From contig NC_041717.1 of assembly GCF_900700375.1 (NCBI RefSeq), positions 248,001-312,000 of the forward strand: a stretch of DNA of 64,000 nucleotides, given 5' to 3'. Below, one piece after another: positions 32,235 through 44,913 of the stretch. The notes under the pieces are model-generated. The model was not told the DNA's origin. It saw nothing but the letters and a program-made list of their open reading frames with translations, and ran no database searches. The DNA is from Denticeps clupeoides. Taxonomy: Eukaryota; Chordata; Actinopteri; Clupeiformes; Denticipitidae. Numbering within the stretch: the first letter of the stretch is position 1; each line of letters starts with the position of its first letter. The translations under genes were made by a program, and so were the position numbers.

Positions 32235-35200
32235 TACAGTTTGTAGCAAAAACATGAAGGGACAAAGTAATATAAACTATAACCTGTTATTACACCACTG
32301 AGTTTTAAATGAAAAAGTGAAGTGATTCATTTTGAAACGCTGCAGCGCAGCAGACGGTGACACAATGAAATGTGTCCTCTGCATTTAACCTTCCCCTTAG
32401 TGAGCAGTGGGTATTCATGAAAGGCGCCTGGGGAGCAGTGTGTGGGGACGGTGCCTTTGATCAAAGGACCCCAGTGGCACCTTGGCATTTGAACCTGCAA
32501 CCTTCCAATTATAGGCCCGTTTCCATACTCGCTATGCCACCACTGCCCTGCTTTGCCAACCACTGGACATTATATGTTATGTGGATAGCTGAGCATCCAT
32601 TTACTCCAGTTGAGCATCAGAATGTAGTCAGTGATTCATGATTCTACTTTTGTTGTCACATGAGTCATAATATGTCGCGTGACAGACCTAAAAAAAAAAA
32701 AAAAAAAAACATTTGTGCTCATTTTTACATCCATTCACTGAGCAACTGCAATGCTTTGCTTGTTTGGCAGCCATGAGGTTCTGTGGCGAAAATTAAAGTG
32801 GGGGTAGTAGCCTGGGTGGTAGTAGCCTAGTGGGTAACACACTCGCCTATGAACCACAAGACCCAGGTTTAAACCCCACTTACTGCCATTGTGTCCCTGA
32901 GCAAGACACTCTAGGGGGATGTCCCTGTAACTACTGATTGTAAGTCACTCTGGATAAGGGCGTCTGATAAATGCTGTAAATATAATGTAATGTAAATGTA
33001 AAGCTAAATAATCTGTGACATTTTCATAATAGGGGACCCGCAGGGCAGCCACCCTCATACACATAAGTGGTGTGATGTTTCCTGAGTGTGTGTGTGTGTG
33101 TATAAGATTTGACGTGGAGACAAGGCATGTGTTTGTGGGGGATCAGTCTGGTCAGGTGACTGTACTGAAATTGGAACAAGGTGTCTGCACCCTCGTCACT
33201 ACGTTCAGAGGTCACACAGGTAAACTCAGTTTATGCTCGCAGTAGTGTGTGAGAGTGGGAAACAGACATATTCACTTGTATTCTGTGTGTGTGCGTGCGT
33301 TTCTCTCCAGGAAGTGTGACGGCTCTCTGTTGGGACCCGGTACAGAGGGTTCTCTTCTCCGGCAGCTCTGATCACTCCATCATCATGTGGGACATTGGAG
33401 GACGCAAGGGCACAGCCATCGAGCTGCAGGGACACAGGTGTGTTTTCACAGGAACAAACCATTCAACATTTTGTAAGTGTGAGGACATTTGTCTGGTGTC
33501 CACTAGGAAATAAGCTAGTGTATGAGATAATATATAAAGATTTTTTTCATGTTCCTGATGTGGAGTTAAAAGAATGAAAGTCTGAAATTGTATATAGGCT
33601 CTTCAATGTTTTATAAAATACATGTTATGACACTTATTTCATCAGGTCCTCAGAAATTGAGTACAGTGCACACATGTGTTTGTTGCAGTGATAAAGTACA
33701 GGGCCTGTGTTATGCTCCACACACCCGGCAGCTCATCTCCTGTGGCTCAGATGGAAGAATCGTCGTCTGGAACATGGATGTGAACAGACAGGAGGTGGGC
33801 TGAAACAGCTGGTCCAACTGGTGCAATAGGTGGAACTATAGAGCAAAAAGTGAAATGATTCTGTTAGTTGGTATAAATGGGAAATACATACACAGACACA
33901 GAGGGTTTTATTGGTTCACAGAGCACTTGCAGAATTCCTTCCAGATGTTATAATAGTTATAATAGTTTTTATTAATAATTGGTGGGTCAGGCAAGGAATG
34001 AGGATCTTTGCATTGCTGTTGTCTTCCCAGTTTGATCAGTCTCTGTAACTTTAGACTCCTGAGTGGCTGGACAGTGACTTGTGTCAGAAGTGTGAGCAGC
34101 CGTTCTTCTGGAACTTCAAACAGATGTGGGACAGTAAGAAGATTGGTCTTAGACAGGTATACACACATACCTGCAAGCATCAGTGCTGCAGTTACATCCT
34201 AGATGCCAAAAATGAGGATTTTGAAATAGTGTGTGTGTGTGTCTGTGTGGTTTGCAGCACCATTGTCGGCGCTGTGGGAAGGCAGTATGTGGCAAATGCT
34301 CGTCTAAACGCTCCAGCATTCCTTTAATGGGTTTTGAGTTCCCTGTCCGAGTGTGTGACCGCTGCAATGACTCCATCACTGACCAGGAGTAAGTACACAC
34401 ATCAACCGGTTCATTAATCAAATCATCTTTTATTTTTCATTGTGAAACACTGCAGCACAGCACACACGAAATGTGACCTCTGCCCCAACTGCCCCACCAC
34501 CACTGCCACAACAAGTAGGCAAACCGTCATGTGACTTTAGCAACTTTTGACATTTGTAACGTATCAAAATCTTTTTTTTTTTCTTTTCTCAGTGTAGCAT
34601 CCATATACTGTACTTTCATCCTGGTAAATTGTATTTTTGAAGAAGGAAACGTTTGAAGATCTTTAGTGTCTCAGCTCTTCAAAAAATCATTCCACAAGTT
34701 CATTCCGCTACCGTGTAGCCAAGACATAAAAGAGTATATGAATTAGAGATGGCAGTCGCAGTAGCTACAGGAAGCCAGTGGAAGGGAGCATGTGGGAGAA
34801 TGGTTGTAGTCTCAAACAGCATTTTATTCAAAAATGCAATGACCTCCTGAAACCAAAGGCAAAAAGGCTTTTTCTTTGAATGTGCAAAGTCTCTCACAAG
34901 CAAGGTGATTTTAAATTTGAAAAAATTGGGTACACCGTTGTCATCACCAACAAGACAACAACACAAAACACAGTACTAAATCTACAAAGACATTCATGCA
35001 GAGGGAGAAGTACAATCAATGTTCAAGAATGGCCGTCACTGTCTTCTTACTTTTTTTTTTTTATTGAAACAGGCTGTCTACACACAGCAGCCATCAAATT
35101 TAACTGTTCTGGACAGATTTGTGTATTGAAGAGAGGTCAAATTAATAGTCCAGACACTCATAAAAGGCTATAGGTTGCATCTAGAGGCTGTTACATTTGT

Positions 35201-36474
35201 ATAACTCCCAACCATATAAAAGGAGGCTTGAATAAGTACTGATGTAAAGTTAAGTCTAATTTTATGAAAATGCTGAAATAGTTTCCAGCCTTAGTAGCAC
35301 GGCAAGAAGATCCTGATGAATAGCATCATGGAGGAGCCTCAATCATGATCTGAAGGTTGTGTATGAGTGTCAAAAGACAGCTGGCTATATAGAGATGTAG
35401 CAGCAGTGTTGTCTGTTCGAAAAATCAGTGGGAATTTTAATGTTGACAACTGGCCACCTGATGAAAAAAAAGTGAAGTGATTGTCATTGTGATATACTGC
35501 AGCACAGCACACGGAGACACATTGAAATGTCTCCTCTATGATTAACCCATCACCCTTAGTGAGCAGTGAGCAGCCATGACAGGCGTCCGGGGAGCAGTGC
35601 GTGGGGACTGTGCTTTGCTCAGTTGCACCTCAATGGTACACCTCAATACATATCAGTTATCTTCCCTTCCCATTCGAACCTGCAACCTGATTATCGGTCC
35701 GTTTCATTAACAGCTAGGCCACGAATGCCCCAACTGATGAAGGACTTTGTGCAGGAGAGCCACGTCGTTGTCGTGTGTTCCCGATCTAAATCCCATTGTT
35801 TGGGGATGGATGGCAAGGGTAGTTCACAAAACATCAGTTCACATCAGTTCCAGACCTTGGATTAAATCAGATGTCCATCTTCTTGTCCTGGATCTCCAGT
35901 CTAGTCTTGATTTGCAGTATCTGGCTTGCGTCTTGTTGCCATGATGTATGACCTGATGTCATGAACCAGTCTTCCACAACCTCACTTGGTAGCAGTTTGG
36001 CTGGTTTATGCCTCCTGCACAGCTTTTTCTGTTTCAGAAATGACTTTATTTCAACTAGATTAAAATTGATTATCATTAGCACCTGTTTGTATAGTTGATC
36101 GATCGTCCACCTTAATATAATCCTACAAAATCATTGCCTCCGTACATGTGTAGAAATGTTGCTGGTTTATGGCAAATGGTAATAACACAAAACAATGATT
36201 AGCTTTATTGTGTGTAAGGGTTGACTGGTGAACTTGTCGATTTTCTGCCTGTTGACCAGACGTGCACCCACGGCTACATTCCATGACAGTAAGCACAGTG
36301 TGGTACATGTGCACTACGAGCCCACACGCAGCTGGCTGCTGACCTCTGGGCTTGACAAAATCCTTAAGGTTAGTGTGGCTCATGTATTCTCATATCATGC
36401 AGAAAGTTGAGATGTCTGTCTGATATATGGATGTATGTTCTCAGCTCTGGGATATGACTGCTGTGGTTTCCTGA
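31198..36474 (+). CDS. wdfy2: WD repeat and FYVE domain-containing protein 2
   Basis: WDFY2 is an early-endosome protein that binds PI3P through a FYVE finger and scaffolds AKT2 and PKC-zeta. Twelve coding exons: 31198-31334, 31421-31488, 31579-31652, 31793-31847, 32038-32188, 33107-33219, 33311-33437, 33689-33794, 34055-34156, 34258-34388, 36260-36368, 36445-36474. The total is 400 aa, the same as human WDFY2 as I recall. WD-repeat signatures include [33 protein letters not shown] and [16 protein letters not shown]. The FYVE finger (CQKC, then the PI3P-binding [16 protein letters not shown], then VCDRC) interrupts the propeller before the last repeat, [15 protein letters not shown]. Intron 5 has U12-type splice signals. 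PolyA signal AATAAA at 36770-36775. Confidence 0.95.
32316..32553 (-). repeat. SINE1
   Basis: Minus-strand copy, AAGTGAAGTGATTCATTTTG tail to CCACCACTGCCC head, in wdfy2 intron 5. Confidence 0.8.
32805..33003 (+). repeat. SINE2
   Basis: Plus-strand copy with GTAGCCTAGTGGGTAACACA head and TGGATAAGGGCGTCTGATAA tail, ending in TAATGTAAATGTAAA. It is in wdfy2 intron 5. Confidence 0.85.
34434..34505 (-). repeat. SINE1 fragment
   Basis: Minus-strand tail and head joined with the body missing: TCATTGTGAAACACTGCAGC and CCACCACCACTGCC. It is in wdfy2 intron 10. Confidence 0.6.
34560..35465. other. wdfy2 intron 10, unassigned
   Basis: The 34.7-35.4 kb part resembles an old Tc1-like element (GGAGCCTCAATCATGATCTG), but no inverted ends or transposase frame were found, so no call is made. 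Confidence 0.35.
35470..35732 (-). repeat. SINE1
   Basis: Minus-strand copy, AAGTGAAGTGATTGTCATTG tail to GCTAGGCCACGAATGCCCC head, with a small internal insertion. It is in wdfy2 intron 10. Confidence 0.8.
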
Positions 36475-36812
36475 GACGTCATCAAGGAAACAGGAACTTG
36501 CAGTATCTACGGGAGCTATCACGCTGAAAACCATCAACCTGTGAGGAGGAACAACCTGCTGTGATCAGTGTTACTGAGACTACTTACATTCAGGCACATA
36601 ACATGACGAATCAGCTGGAGAAAACTAAACAAGCACTGCATGTGTGTGAGTGAATGAGTGAATGTTTTATGTATTCATTAGAATATATTTGTGAGCTGCA
36701 TGAAATGTTGGTGTTATGTAATCAATGAAAAATGTAAATATGATGATTCAGTAATGCATTAAGCTCTTTAATAAAACACATGTACTGAAAGTAGGGAGTG
36801 GTCATGTTTTAA

Positions 36813-37264
36813 TTGTTATGTTACTCTCTTCAAAACAACACAGACACAGGTCGGCTCTCTTATTGTGTGATGTTCCTGTATCTTGCGCCATGCACCTTGT
36901 GCCGTGAGAACTGTATTTAAATAAACAGTAGAACACGTTAACAATTACATGATACAAATATTCAATACGAACATAAGTACTTAATTGGCCACTTGTCCTG
37001 AAAAGAGATAAGACCTTGCAGCTTCGCTCTAACTTAACCTTGTATTTTAGCAGAGCCTCGTGCAAGACATCTGCCCACCTGCAGTCCATGTGAGGGATCT
37101 CGTGTCTTTTCTTGCGAGACTTGGTTTACCCATAAATCCTTACATTTGAAATTAACTATAAATCACATATAAATGTATGCATTGGATTAAATTTAAACAA
37201 TAATCATAAACCATGCAACCCATAATAATTCAATCTTTTCAAACTTTTAACATTGTCCATAACA
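36813..37264 (-). repeat. 3' LTR of the BEL/Pao fossil
   Basis: The 452-base repeat is bounded by TGTTAT and ATAACA. Its last part on the plus strand recurs at 43451-43595. The 5' end on the minus strand is TGTTATGGACAATG. Confidence 0.8.
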
Positions 37265-40200
37265 CTTACGCTCCCACCAAATCAATCATTGACATAAAAA
37301 TGAGAGATATTCCTCAAACCCAAACAAATAACAAAAAGAAGGAAGTGAAATAAATGAAATGTGAGACTGTTTTAAATGTAGCTCATGTAGCCTTATGTGT
37401 ACGACTTAGTTGGCCTCAAGTAAGGTAACTACTTTATGAACAGGCCTCTCAATGTGTACTGATCTAGTGATTGGTTTGCCCTTATCAAATGTAGTCTCAC
37501 AGAGCAGAAGTTTCATTTTTCGCACTGGGTTGGACTTCTATGACCCTTGCAAGCTTTCACTCATTTCTTGGTGCACTGTCATTTTGTAACATTACAATAT
37601 CATTTATTTGTATGTTTCGTGATGTCTTCTGCCATTTCTGTCTCTGTTGGAGGTTTAGCAGGTATTCTCGTTTCCATCATTGCCAGAATTCATTGGCCAA
37701 GAACTGCACTCTTCTCCACCTTTTGTGCAGATAGAGGAGGTGGCAGAATAATCGATGATTTCATGGTCAAAATATTGTTGGGAGTAAGGGGTTCTGGGCC
37801 AGTAGGATCGTGAAGATGCTCAACACTTAGTGGCCTTAATTATGGCCATTGTTTCATAGAGAAATGTTCTTGGAGTCGTTGTGTCAAGTCTGCTAGCAGA
37901 CTTGTCGAGCATAGATATCAGGATGCTTCGGATTGTTCGAATCTGGCGCTCCCAGACTCCACCCATCTAGCTAGCTGAGGGAACATTAAACACAAATTCA
38001 CAACCAAGTGCCCTCTGACGTTCTTGATCCATTCCTTTGAGCAACTCAGAAAGCTCCCTTTTGGCACCAATAAAGTTTGTTCCTCTATCACATCTTAACT
38101 GACGCACTGGTCCTCGAGTAGCTATAAATGATCGAAGTGCGTTCAGAAATGCGTCTGTTGTCAAATCTTCGAGTGTCTCTATATGCATTGCTCTACAGCA
38201 TAAGCAAGTGAATAACAATCCGTATCGTTTCATTTCCTTTCTTCCTTCCTTTACTATAAAGGGGCCAAAACATTCAAGTCCACAATAGGTAAAAGGAGGA
38301 GATGTTCTCTCGTCGGGTAGGTTTCCCATGTGTTGAACCTTTGTTGTTTTTTGGTATCGCCTACATTTTACACAATTGTAAATGTGTGAAGAGACCATAT
38401 TTCCACATCCTAGAATCCATATTCCGTTTGCACGTAACTCCTTCATGGTGCTCATTATGATGTTTGATGAGCAGGGCTGACACATGAGATTTCTTCAAAA
38501 AAAGTATCACAGCATGCTTGACGTTGTGATGCAAGGCTGACTGAGATAGCCGTCCTCCCACCCTGAGGACATTGTTTTTATCCAAGAAAGCATTCAACTG
38601 GCGTATCCTATTGTGCTTGCTCAGAGTGTGTTCCTTTTGGTTTTTGATTTTCCTTATGTCTTCGGCGAATTCATCTTCTTGCACGGATTTGATAATGAAG
38701 ATTTCAGTTTCTTTTCGTTCTTCAAAATTGGTTGACTCATTAGTTCTTAACTGAAGTCCCTTAAACTCTCTGATGAATCTCTTCAGTCTGCCAACAGCTC
38801 TCACCACTCTAGACCAGTAAGAGAATTTAGTGAAATGGTTGACCATTGAATTCAAATTTCTTGTCTCTACCACGTGAATGTGTGCCTTGCGGAGCTCAGG
38901 ATCAGCCACTTCAACCTCTCCCACCATTCCTTCTTCCAGTGGAAGATTTTACTGCCAAAGAAAATTGGAACCATTCAGCCAGTTAGATTCTTGCATTTGA
39001 AGTACACTCAATCCTCTGGAGGCACAATCAGCAGGATTATTTTCAGTGCTGATATGTCTCCACTGTTCAGGTTTTAATCTCAAGTTCCCTTCTGATGATA
39101 TCACCTATACAAACTGAAGTCACACCTGATGATAGCTCAAGTCTTGGGACAGTTTTTAGCTTGGTAGGAGCTACTCTTGCTTTTCCCATGACAAGTGAAC
39201 AGCTTGTCTGTCCTGTTTCACTCCTCACTCTAAGGTATGAGCATGCACCGTAGCCTTTGAAACTTGCAGAAAAATTGTGAAGCTCATATTGTGTTACTTT
39301 GCCCATGTTTGATTGAAAGTAGCTTCTTAGAATTTTTAGAGCTGCTAAATGAGGCAGTTCCTTAAGCCACAACTCCCATTGTGGCTGAACATGCTCAGGG
39401 AGAGGCTCATCCCAGCTTACCTTATCTCTGCACAGTGTTTGAAGAATCTGTTTGCCAACCAATATGAATGGAGCCACAAATCCTAGTGGATCATAGACTG
39501 AGGCAACAGTTGAGAGAACCCCTCTCCTTGTCAGTGCGTTTTCCTTTACCACAATCCTAAATTGAAATTCTTCTGCTTCGACACATCATTGAACTCCACG
39601 TGCTCGCTCGATGTGGAGTTCTACTAGAGCCATGTCTAGATCTTTGGTTTGAGCATGTTCCTGTGGTGGAATTGCTGCAATCACACCTTTATCATTAGAT
39701 ATGAACTTGTGCAGCCATAAGTTTCCCGTTTTGCACAGAGCTCTTGACTCTTCCACCAAGTGTATGGCTTCAGCAGGTGTCTTTACACTAATTAGGCCAT
39801 CATCCACATAGAAGCTTCTCTGTATGAACTTGATCACTTCTTCACTGAACTTGCCATGACCCTGTAAGGCTAGATGCTTGAGTCCAAAGTTGGAAGAGGG
39901 GTACCCTCATTCTGTACACCGAGGGTTTGGAGTCTAAATCACCTTCATCCCACCAGAGGAACCTCAGATAGTTTTGATGTTCTTTCACAACATGGAACTG
40001 GTGAAACATTTTTTCAATGTCGCACATTATGGCTATTGGACCTTTTCTAAATCGACACAGCACTCCAACTAATGTGTTAGTTAGATCTGGACCAGTCAAG
40101 AGATGATCATTTAGAGAAGTTCCTTGATAGCATGCTGAACAATCAAAAACTACACGGATTTTCCTGGGTTTGAGGGGATGGTAAACACCACTGTGTGGAA

Positions 40201-40735
40201 TATATCATGCTGGTTGGCTATCCAGTTCAAACTGTGACACCTTCTCAACATCTCCTCTGATTATGATGTTGTTCATGAAGTTTACATAATCCTTGTAATA
40301 TTGCCCACTTCTCTTTAGTCGACACTAATGAGATGAGCCTATGAATTGCGCACTATTTATTGTCAGGAAGATTAGGTTTATCTGTTTTGAAATGAAGGGG
40401 TATTTCATAGTTGTCATCTTCCTTCTGCTTTATTTCTGCCTTTACTTTAGACAAGAAGAGCAGATCTTCCTGAGAAACTTGATCATCATCTGTAGAATGA
40501 TCTGTAAAATCTGACTCAAGAGTTTTAATTATGCAGATGGATTGATCTATTTAACTTGAGTTCTGCTCACAAAGTGTACTTCTTTCTTTAGCTGAACTGA
40601 TGGATGCACAGCTGGTGTCAATTGTTGCACTATAGTTCTATGACTGATCCTTATTGTATCACTATCATCACTTACTAGATGTGAGCAGCCAACAATGCTC
40701 CAGCCAAGATCAGTTCACTGCGCATATGGATGATT

Positions 40736-40796
40736 TACATTTACATTTACGGCATTTGCCAGACGCCCTTATCCAGAGCGACTTACAACGTGCTTT
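40736..40796 (-). repeat. SINE2 tail fragment in the BEL fossil
   Basis: TTTACATTTACGGCATTTGC followed by CAGACGCCCTTATCCAGAGC, the tail end of SINE2. Confidence 0.7.
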
Positions 40797-41042
40797 CAAG
40801 TTACCATCGATGAAGAGATCAATTCCGGTTCACTAGGACCCCAACTATGAATACATCTATTTTATTCACTCTGTTGTAGATTCTGTACAAAGTTCGAGAT
40901 TGTCTTCACCAGACAGTATCTCTCTTGGAAGAAGAGCTTGCTGACAGTTGTAGCCAATGAGAAGGCCAACTTTGCAGTCCAACTGTGGTGGAATCCTTTC
41001 TGCTTTAGATGTGGCCATTTTAGAGCTGTTTCAGAAGTTGGG

Positions 41043-41186
41043 ATGTGAGAGTCACAGGTTCAAATCCCACTTACTACCATTGTGTCCCTGAGCAAGACAC
41101 TTAACCCTAAGTTGCTCCAGGGGGACTGTCCCTGTAACTACTGATTGTAAGTCGCTCTGGATAAGAGCGTCTGATAAATGCCATAT
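41043..41186 (+). repeat. SINE2 fragment in the BEL fossil
   Basis: Starts at AGAGTCACAGGTTCAAATCC and ends at GATAAATGCCAT; the head is missing. The same B-box-side start is seen within the copy at 41960. Confidence 0.8.
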
Positions 41187-41959
41187 GGCGTTCTTTAAAC
41201 TTGTCATCATGCAAACATGTCGGATGTCTCTTTTGACAATTTTCACATGTGCTTTTGATATCACACCTTCTTGAGTGATGGCCAGTCTTCAAACATCCAA
41301 AACACAGCTTCTCTGTGCGCACAGCTTAACACGTTCCTGAACTGTCTTTTCAGCGAACATTCGGCACTTATCAAGGATGTGTCCTATCCTTTTGCAGAAC
41401 ACACATGATGGAACACTGTTCTGCATTGCACTTGTGGTCAGAGTCTTCGTTTGAATTATTCTGCTTTGTGGATGTTTTGGTCTCTCACCTTCAGTGCTTG
41501 TATTGAGGATATAGGGTCACAAGCGAGGTCTGCTTCCGTTGACAGGAAATCAGCAAACACTTTGAATGGAGGGTACTCAGCTGTTGTCTGTCTAACTTCC
41601 ATTACTTTACGATTCCAGCTGGAAACTAACTAATCTGGCAACTTCAGCAGAATTCTTTGACTTTCAATACAGTCATTAAGAACTTCCAGTGTCTTAATCT
41701 GGGACATTGCATAAACTCTCTTAGCTCGCCAGCTTCCTTAACGTTTATCTTTGGCCATGCATGCAGCTTGTCTCTGAGGGACTTCCCAATTAAGAATGGG
41801 TCTCCAAAACATTTTTCTAACAGAATATTTTTCCAATCTATTAATGTTTCGAAGGATAGTTGCCAGTACTTGAATTTCAAGGGATCTCCACTAAATACTG
41901 CAGGCTCTGGTGTTGGGAGACGATTAGCACTTATAGCTTCTGTGTGTTACCCACTAGGG

Positions 41960-42148
41960 ATGGTAGTAACACACTTGCCTATGAACCAGAAGACTACAGA
42001 GTCACAGGTTCAAATCCCACTTACTACCATTGTGTCCCTGAGCAAGACACTTAACCCTAAGTTGCTCCAGGGGGACTGTCCCTGTAACTACTGATTGTAA
42101 GTCGCTCTGGATAAGAGCGTCTGATAAATGCCATAAATGTAAATGTTC
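41960..42148 (+). repeat. SINE2 in the BEL fossil
   Basis: Near-complete plus-strand copy: GGTAGTAACACACTTGCC head, GGTTCAAATCCCAC B-box, GATAAATGCCATAAATGTAA tail. Confidence 0.85.
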
Positions 42149-43624
42149 TGCTAATACAGCAACCAGATCTGAGTTGTTCAGCTCTTCAGGCCTGAACACT
42201 CGGGCTGGAGGAGATTGTGGTAGTTGATTGTGACAAGGGACTTGACTCATCACTGCTGGAGATTGAGGAATAAACGAGGGGCTTGATACTTCAATACCAT
42301 TCAACAAATCAGTGGTTTCAACATTCTCTTCAACTCCTTCATAGACTCTCACTCAAGCTTCTTTACTTCTTCCAGACATGCAAGTTGTCTCCGTTTGTCT
42401 TGGATTGCTTGCTGTCTGGTTAGGTTTTCAGCCTCAAGCATTTGAAGTTCTATTTCTTCCCTTTCTTGTTCCTCCAATACTGCCAAGACCTCTAGAGTTG
42501 CAGCAACTTCAGCAACAGCCTCTATTCCTTTGACAGAATGGATGCTAGAGTGGGTAGAACTACATTTTGATCGACGAGACACTGGCCTAGAGACAGAACC
42601 TGTGGAGTCTAGGATTGATCCAACATCAGGCCAAGGTTCTTCATCTATATCCACTTTATGTCCTTTAAGCTGAGAATGATATGCATGAATCAACTATGCG
42701 CCGCAGGTCTGGATGAGGGGTTTGTACTTGGCGCAGTTCTTCATAAATGGCTTCTACATCAGCACAGGTACATTTTATGTTCTCAGTAAGATCACTTAAT
42801 TGATCCTCAGAAGCACCATCTCTTAATAATTCTTTGCCTATTCGAGCATGACACCGAGCATGACACCTCCACTTTTCATAGACAATTTTATATCTAAATT
42901 GAATGTGCTTCTGTCTTTCTTCGTGAAGCTTTCTTCCCTTCTCTGTCAGGGTTCGCACTCTTTCACTTCTTCGTGGCCCTTCTGCTGCGGATTCAGTATC
43001 CGTAGCTTCAGCTTGAGAAGGTGGTTGCGCATTACGGCAGGTTTCAGTGCTTATGTCAGACATGTTGAAATAAAATTAATATGATTGTGCAGCTATTAAA
43101 CTTAAATTGGATTTTTTTCTGTTTTATGTGCAAGTGAAAGTTACAATAGGCTCAATTTGAATGGCCAAAGGTTCAGAAACCTGGATGAATCTTCTAAACA
43201 CTATTAAACACTAAACAATATTGCAAAACTAAAACTTTTGGTTCAATATCAATTAATCATTTATGATATTTCAAACCTTGTGACAACAAAAATAAATGCA
43301 AACAGGTTAGATTAATCTCTACATTAACACAACCAGCAGAGTCCTTAATTGTAATTTCCAAGTTTAACCACTTCTCACACCACATTAAGGTCATCTTTGT
43401 GGTAGAGCTCCTTCTGGTTTTGCCTGAAATTAGCGCTTTAGCCCAGTCTAATAAATCCTTACATTCGAGATTAACTATAAATCACGTATAAATGTATACA
43501 TTGGATTTCAAACAAAAATTAATTTAAACAATAATCATAAACCATGCAACCCATAATAATTAAATCTTTTCAAACTTTTAACATTGTCCATAACACTTGC
43601 ATGTTATATAATGTATATGATCAG

Positions 43625-44370
43625 GGCCACATCTCGCAGCAGCATTTGATACTATTGATCATGCTTTTCTCATCAACAGGTTCGAGAATGTTGTTGGGAT
43701 TAAGGGAAGAGCCCTCTCCTGGTTCACGTCATATTTGACTGATCGGTATCAGTTTGTGGATTCAGCTTCACATGGTAAAATAGAGTTTGTACTCTTGTAC
43801 TTGGGCCTCATGCAACCAGACGTAAGTCATCTGACTACATTATAACTCTGGATAGCCTATCTAGCCTAGCCTATCTATCTCACCAAGTACAGATTTAAAG
43901 GATCTAGATGTCCTTATTGACGCAGCTCTTATTCGATTCGCATGTAGATGATATCACTAAGATATCATTTTTTCACCTTCAAAATATTACAAAGAAATAT
44001 GATCTAAATGCACGATGCAGACAAGTTGGTCCGTACATGTATTACTTTAAGGTTAGATTACTTCAATGAATCACTGCATGAGTAAACTCCAGCTAATTCA
44101 GAATGCCCTAGTTAGGGTACCAGGCCACTATTACACAAAAGTATTACCACATATTTCTGTACCAGTTGTACAATGCCACCATATGCACCAATATCACCCA
44201 GAGTTTAATGAACAGACCAACAATATAATGACATGTTATTAACTATATAACGGTGTAATTATTACATTATTATGTTTATGCTTTTTGCCAGTGAGACTGT
44301 AAGCCCTGGTGAGAGATGATATCTGCCTCAGTCAGCTTCCTGTGTTCAGCTACATTTCCCTGAATAAACT
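43625..44370 (+). mobile_element. L2-type LINE fragment
   Basis: The plus strand encodes AAFDTIDHAFLINRFENVVG and IKGRALSWFTSYLTDRYQFV, the first palm motif region of an L2-group reverse transcriptase. Later C-terminal remains (DADKLVRT, LDYFNESLHE) follow with a large internal deletion. The right end carries 3' UTR-like sequence. It directly abuts the BEL fossil. Confidence 0.75.
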
Positions 44371-44913
44371 AGAAATGTCAGAAAGCCCCGGTTTCCCTTG
44401 AAGACATGGAGAATAGGGCTGCCTCGTCAGTTAGTTGATTCTGAATATAAAAATAATATTGATCAATTTAAAATAAAATGTCTCTCCAGCTATTCATTTA
44501 TTAATCTCTTCACATTCTCTGTGGTTGAGATCTTTCTTCCGGGGTGTGTTCATATGACCAGACTCTCACATACAGAACGTACTAGTTTTCATCTTATGAT
44601 AACTAACTGTGAACAGAGAAGCTAAGAGAAGCTGTGTCCCATTTTATAAATGGTAAAAATGTATCAAGTTTAATTTCTGCGGCTGAAAATCATTTAACTA
44701 TTGCCTTCTTCTTCTATTGGAAGACAGTTGAAAACATGACGCTTGTACAACCTCAGAAGTGCAGAAATGAGGAAGTGGTGGATATTTAGTGAAGAGGCGT
44801 GAAAAATAAGTCACTTAAGGGAACACAGATGCACTCTCTCTGTCAGAGACACACACACTCAGAAAACAAAGACACAGTGAACCTGCTGAAGAACCTGTTG
44901 AAACGCATGCTTT

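Larger units (their letters stand above)
36813..43595 (-). mobile_element. BEL/Pao LTR retrotransposon fossil
   Basis: Fossil element read on the minus strand, about 6.8 kb. Parts in order from right to left: partial 5' LTR (43451-43595); a gag-like region with coiled-coil character; a DUF1759-like Pao gag segment (about 41.64-41.88 kb); a zinc-knuckle cysteine cluster (about 41.2-41.3 kb); reverse transcriptase (about 39.6-40.1 kb); the RNase H/Pao-specific region (about 39.1-39.5 kb); integrase with a DDE-type core (about 38.0-38.9 kb); and the 3' LTR (36813-37264). It is broken, with on the order of ten interruptions plus three SINE2 pieces (40736, 41043, 41960). By eye the shared LTR parts differ by roughly 4 percent, so it is fairly young. 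Confidence 0.88.

Noticed and set aside
34700-35400. Possible Tc1 element in wdfy2 intron 10
   Set aside because: Some phrases resemble Tc1 transposons, but no inverted ends, TA flanks or transposase codons could be shown.
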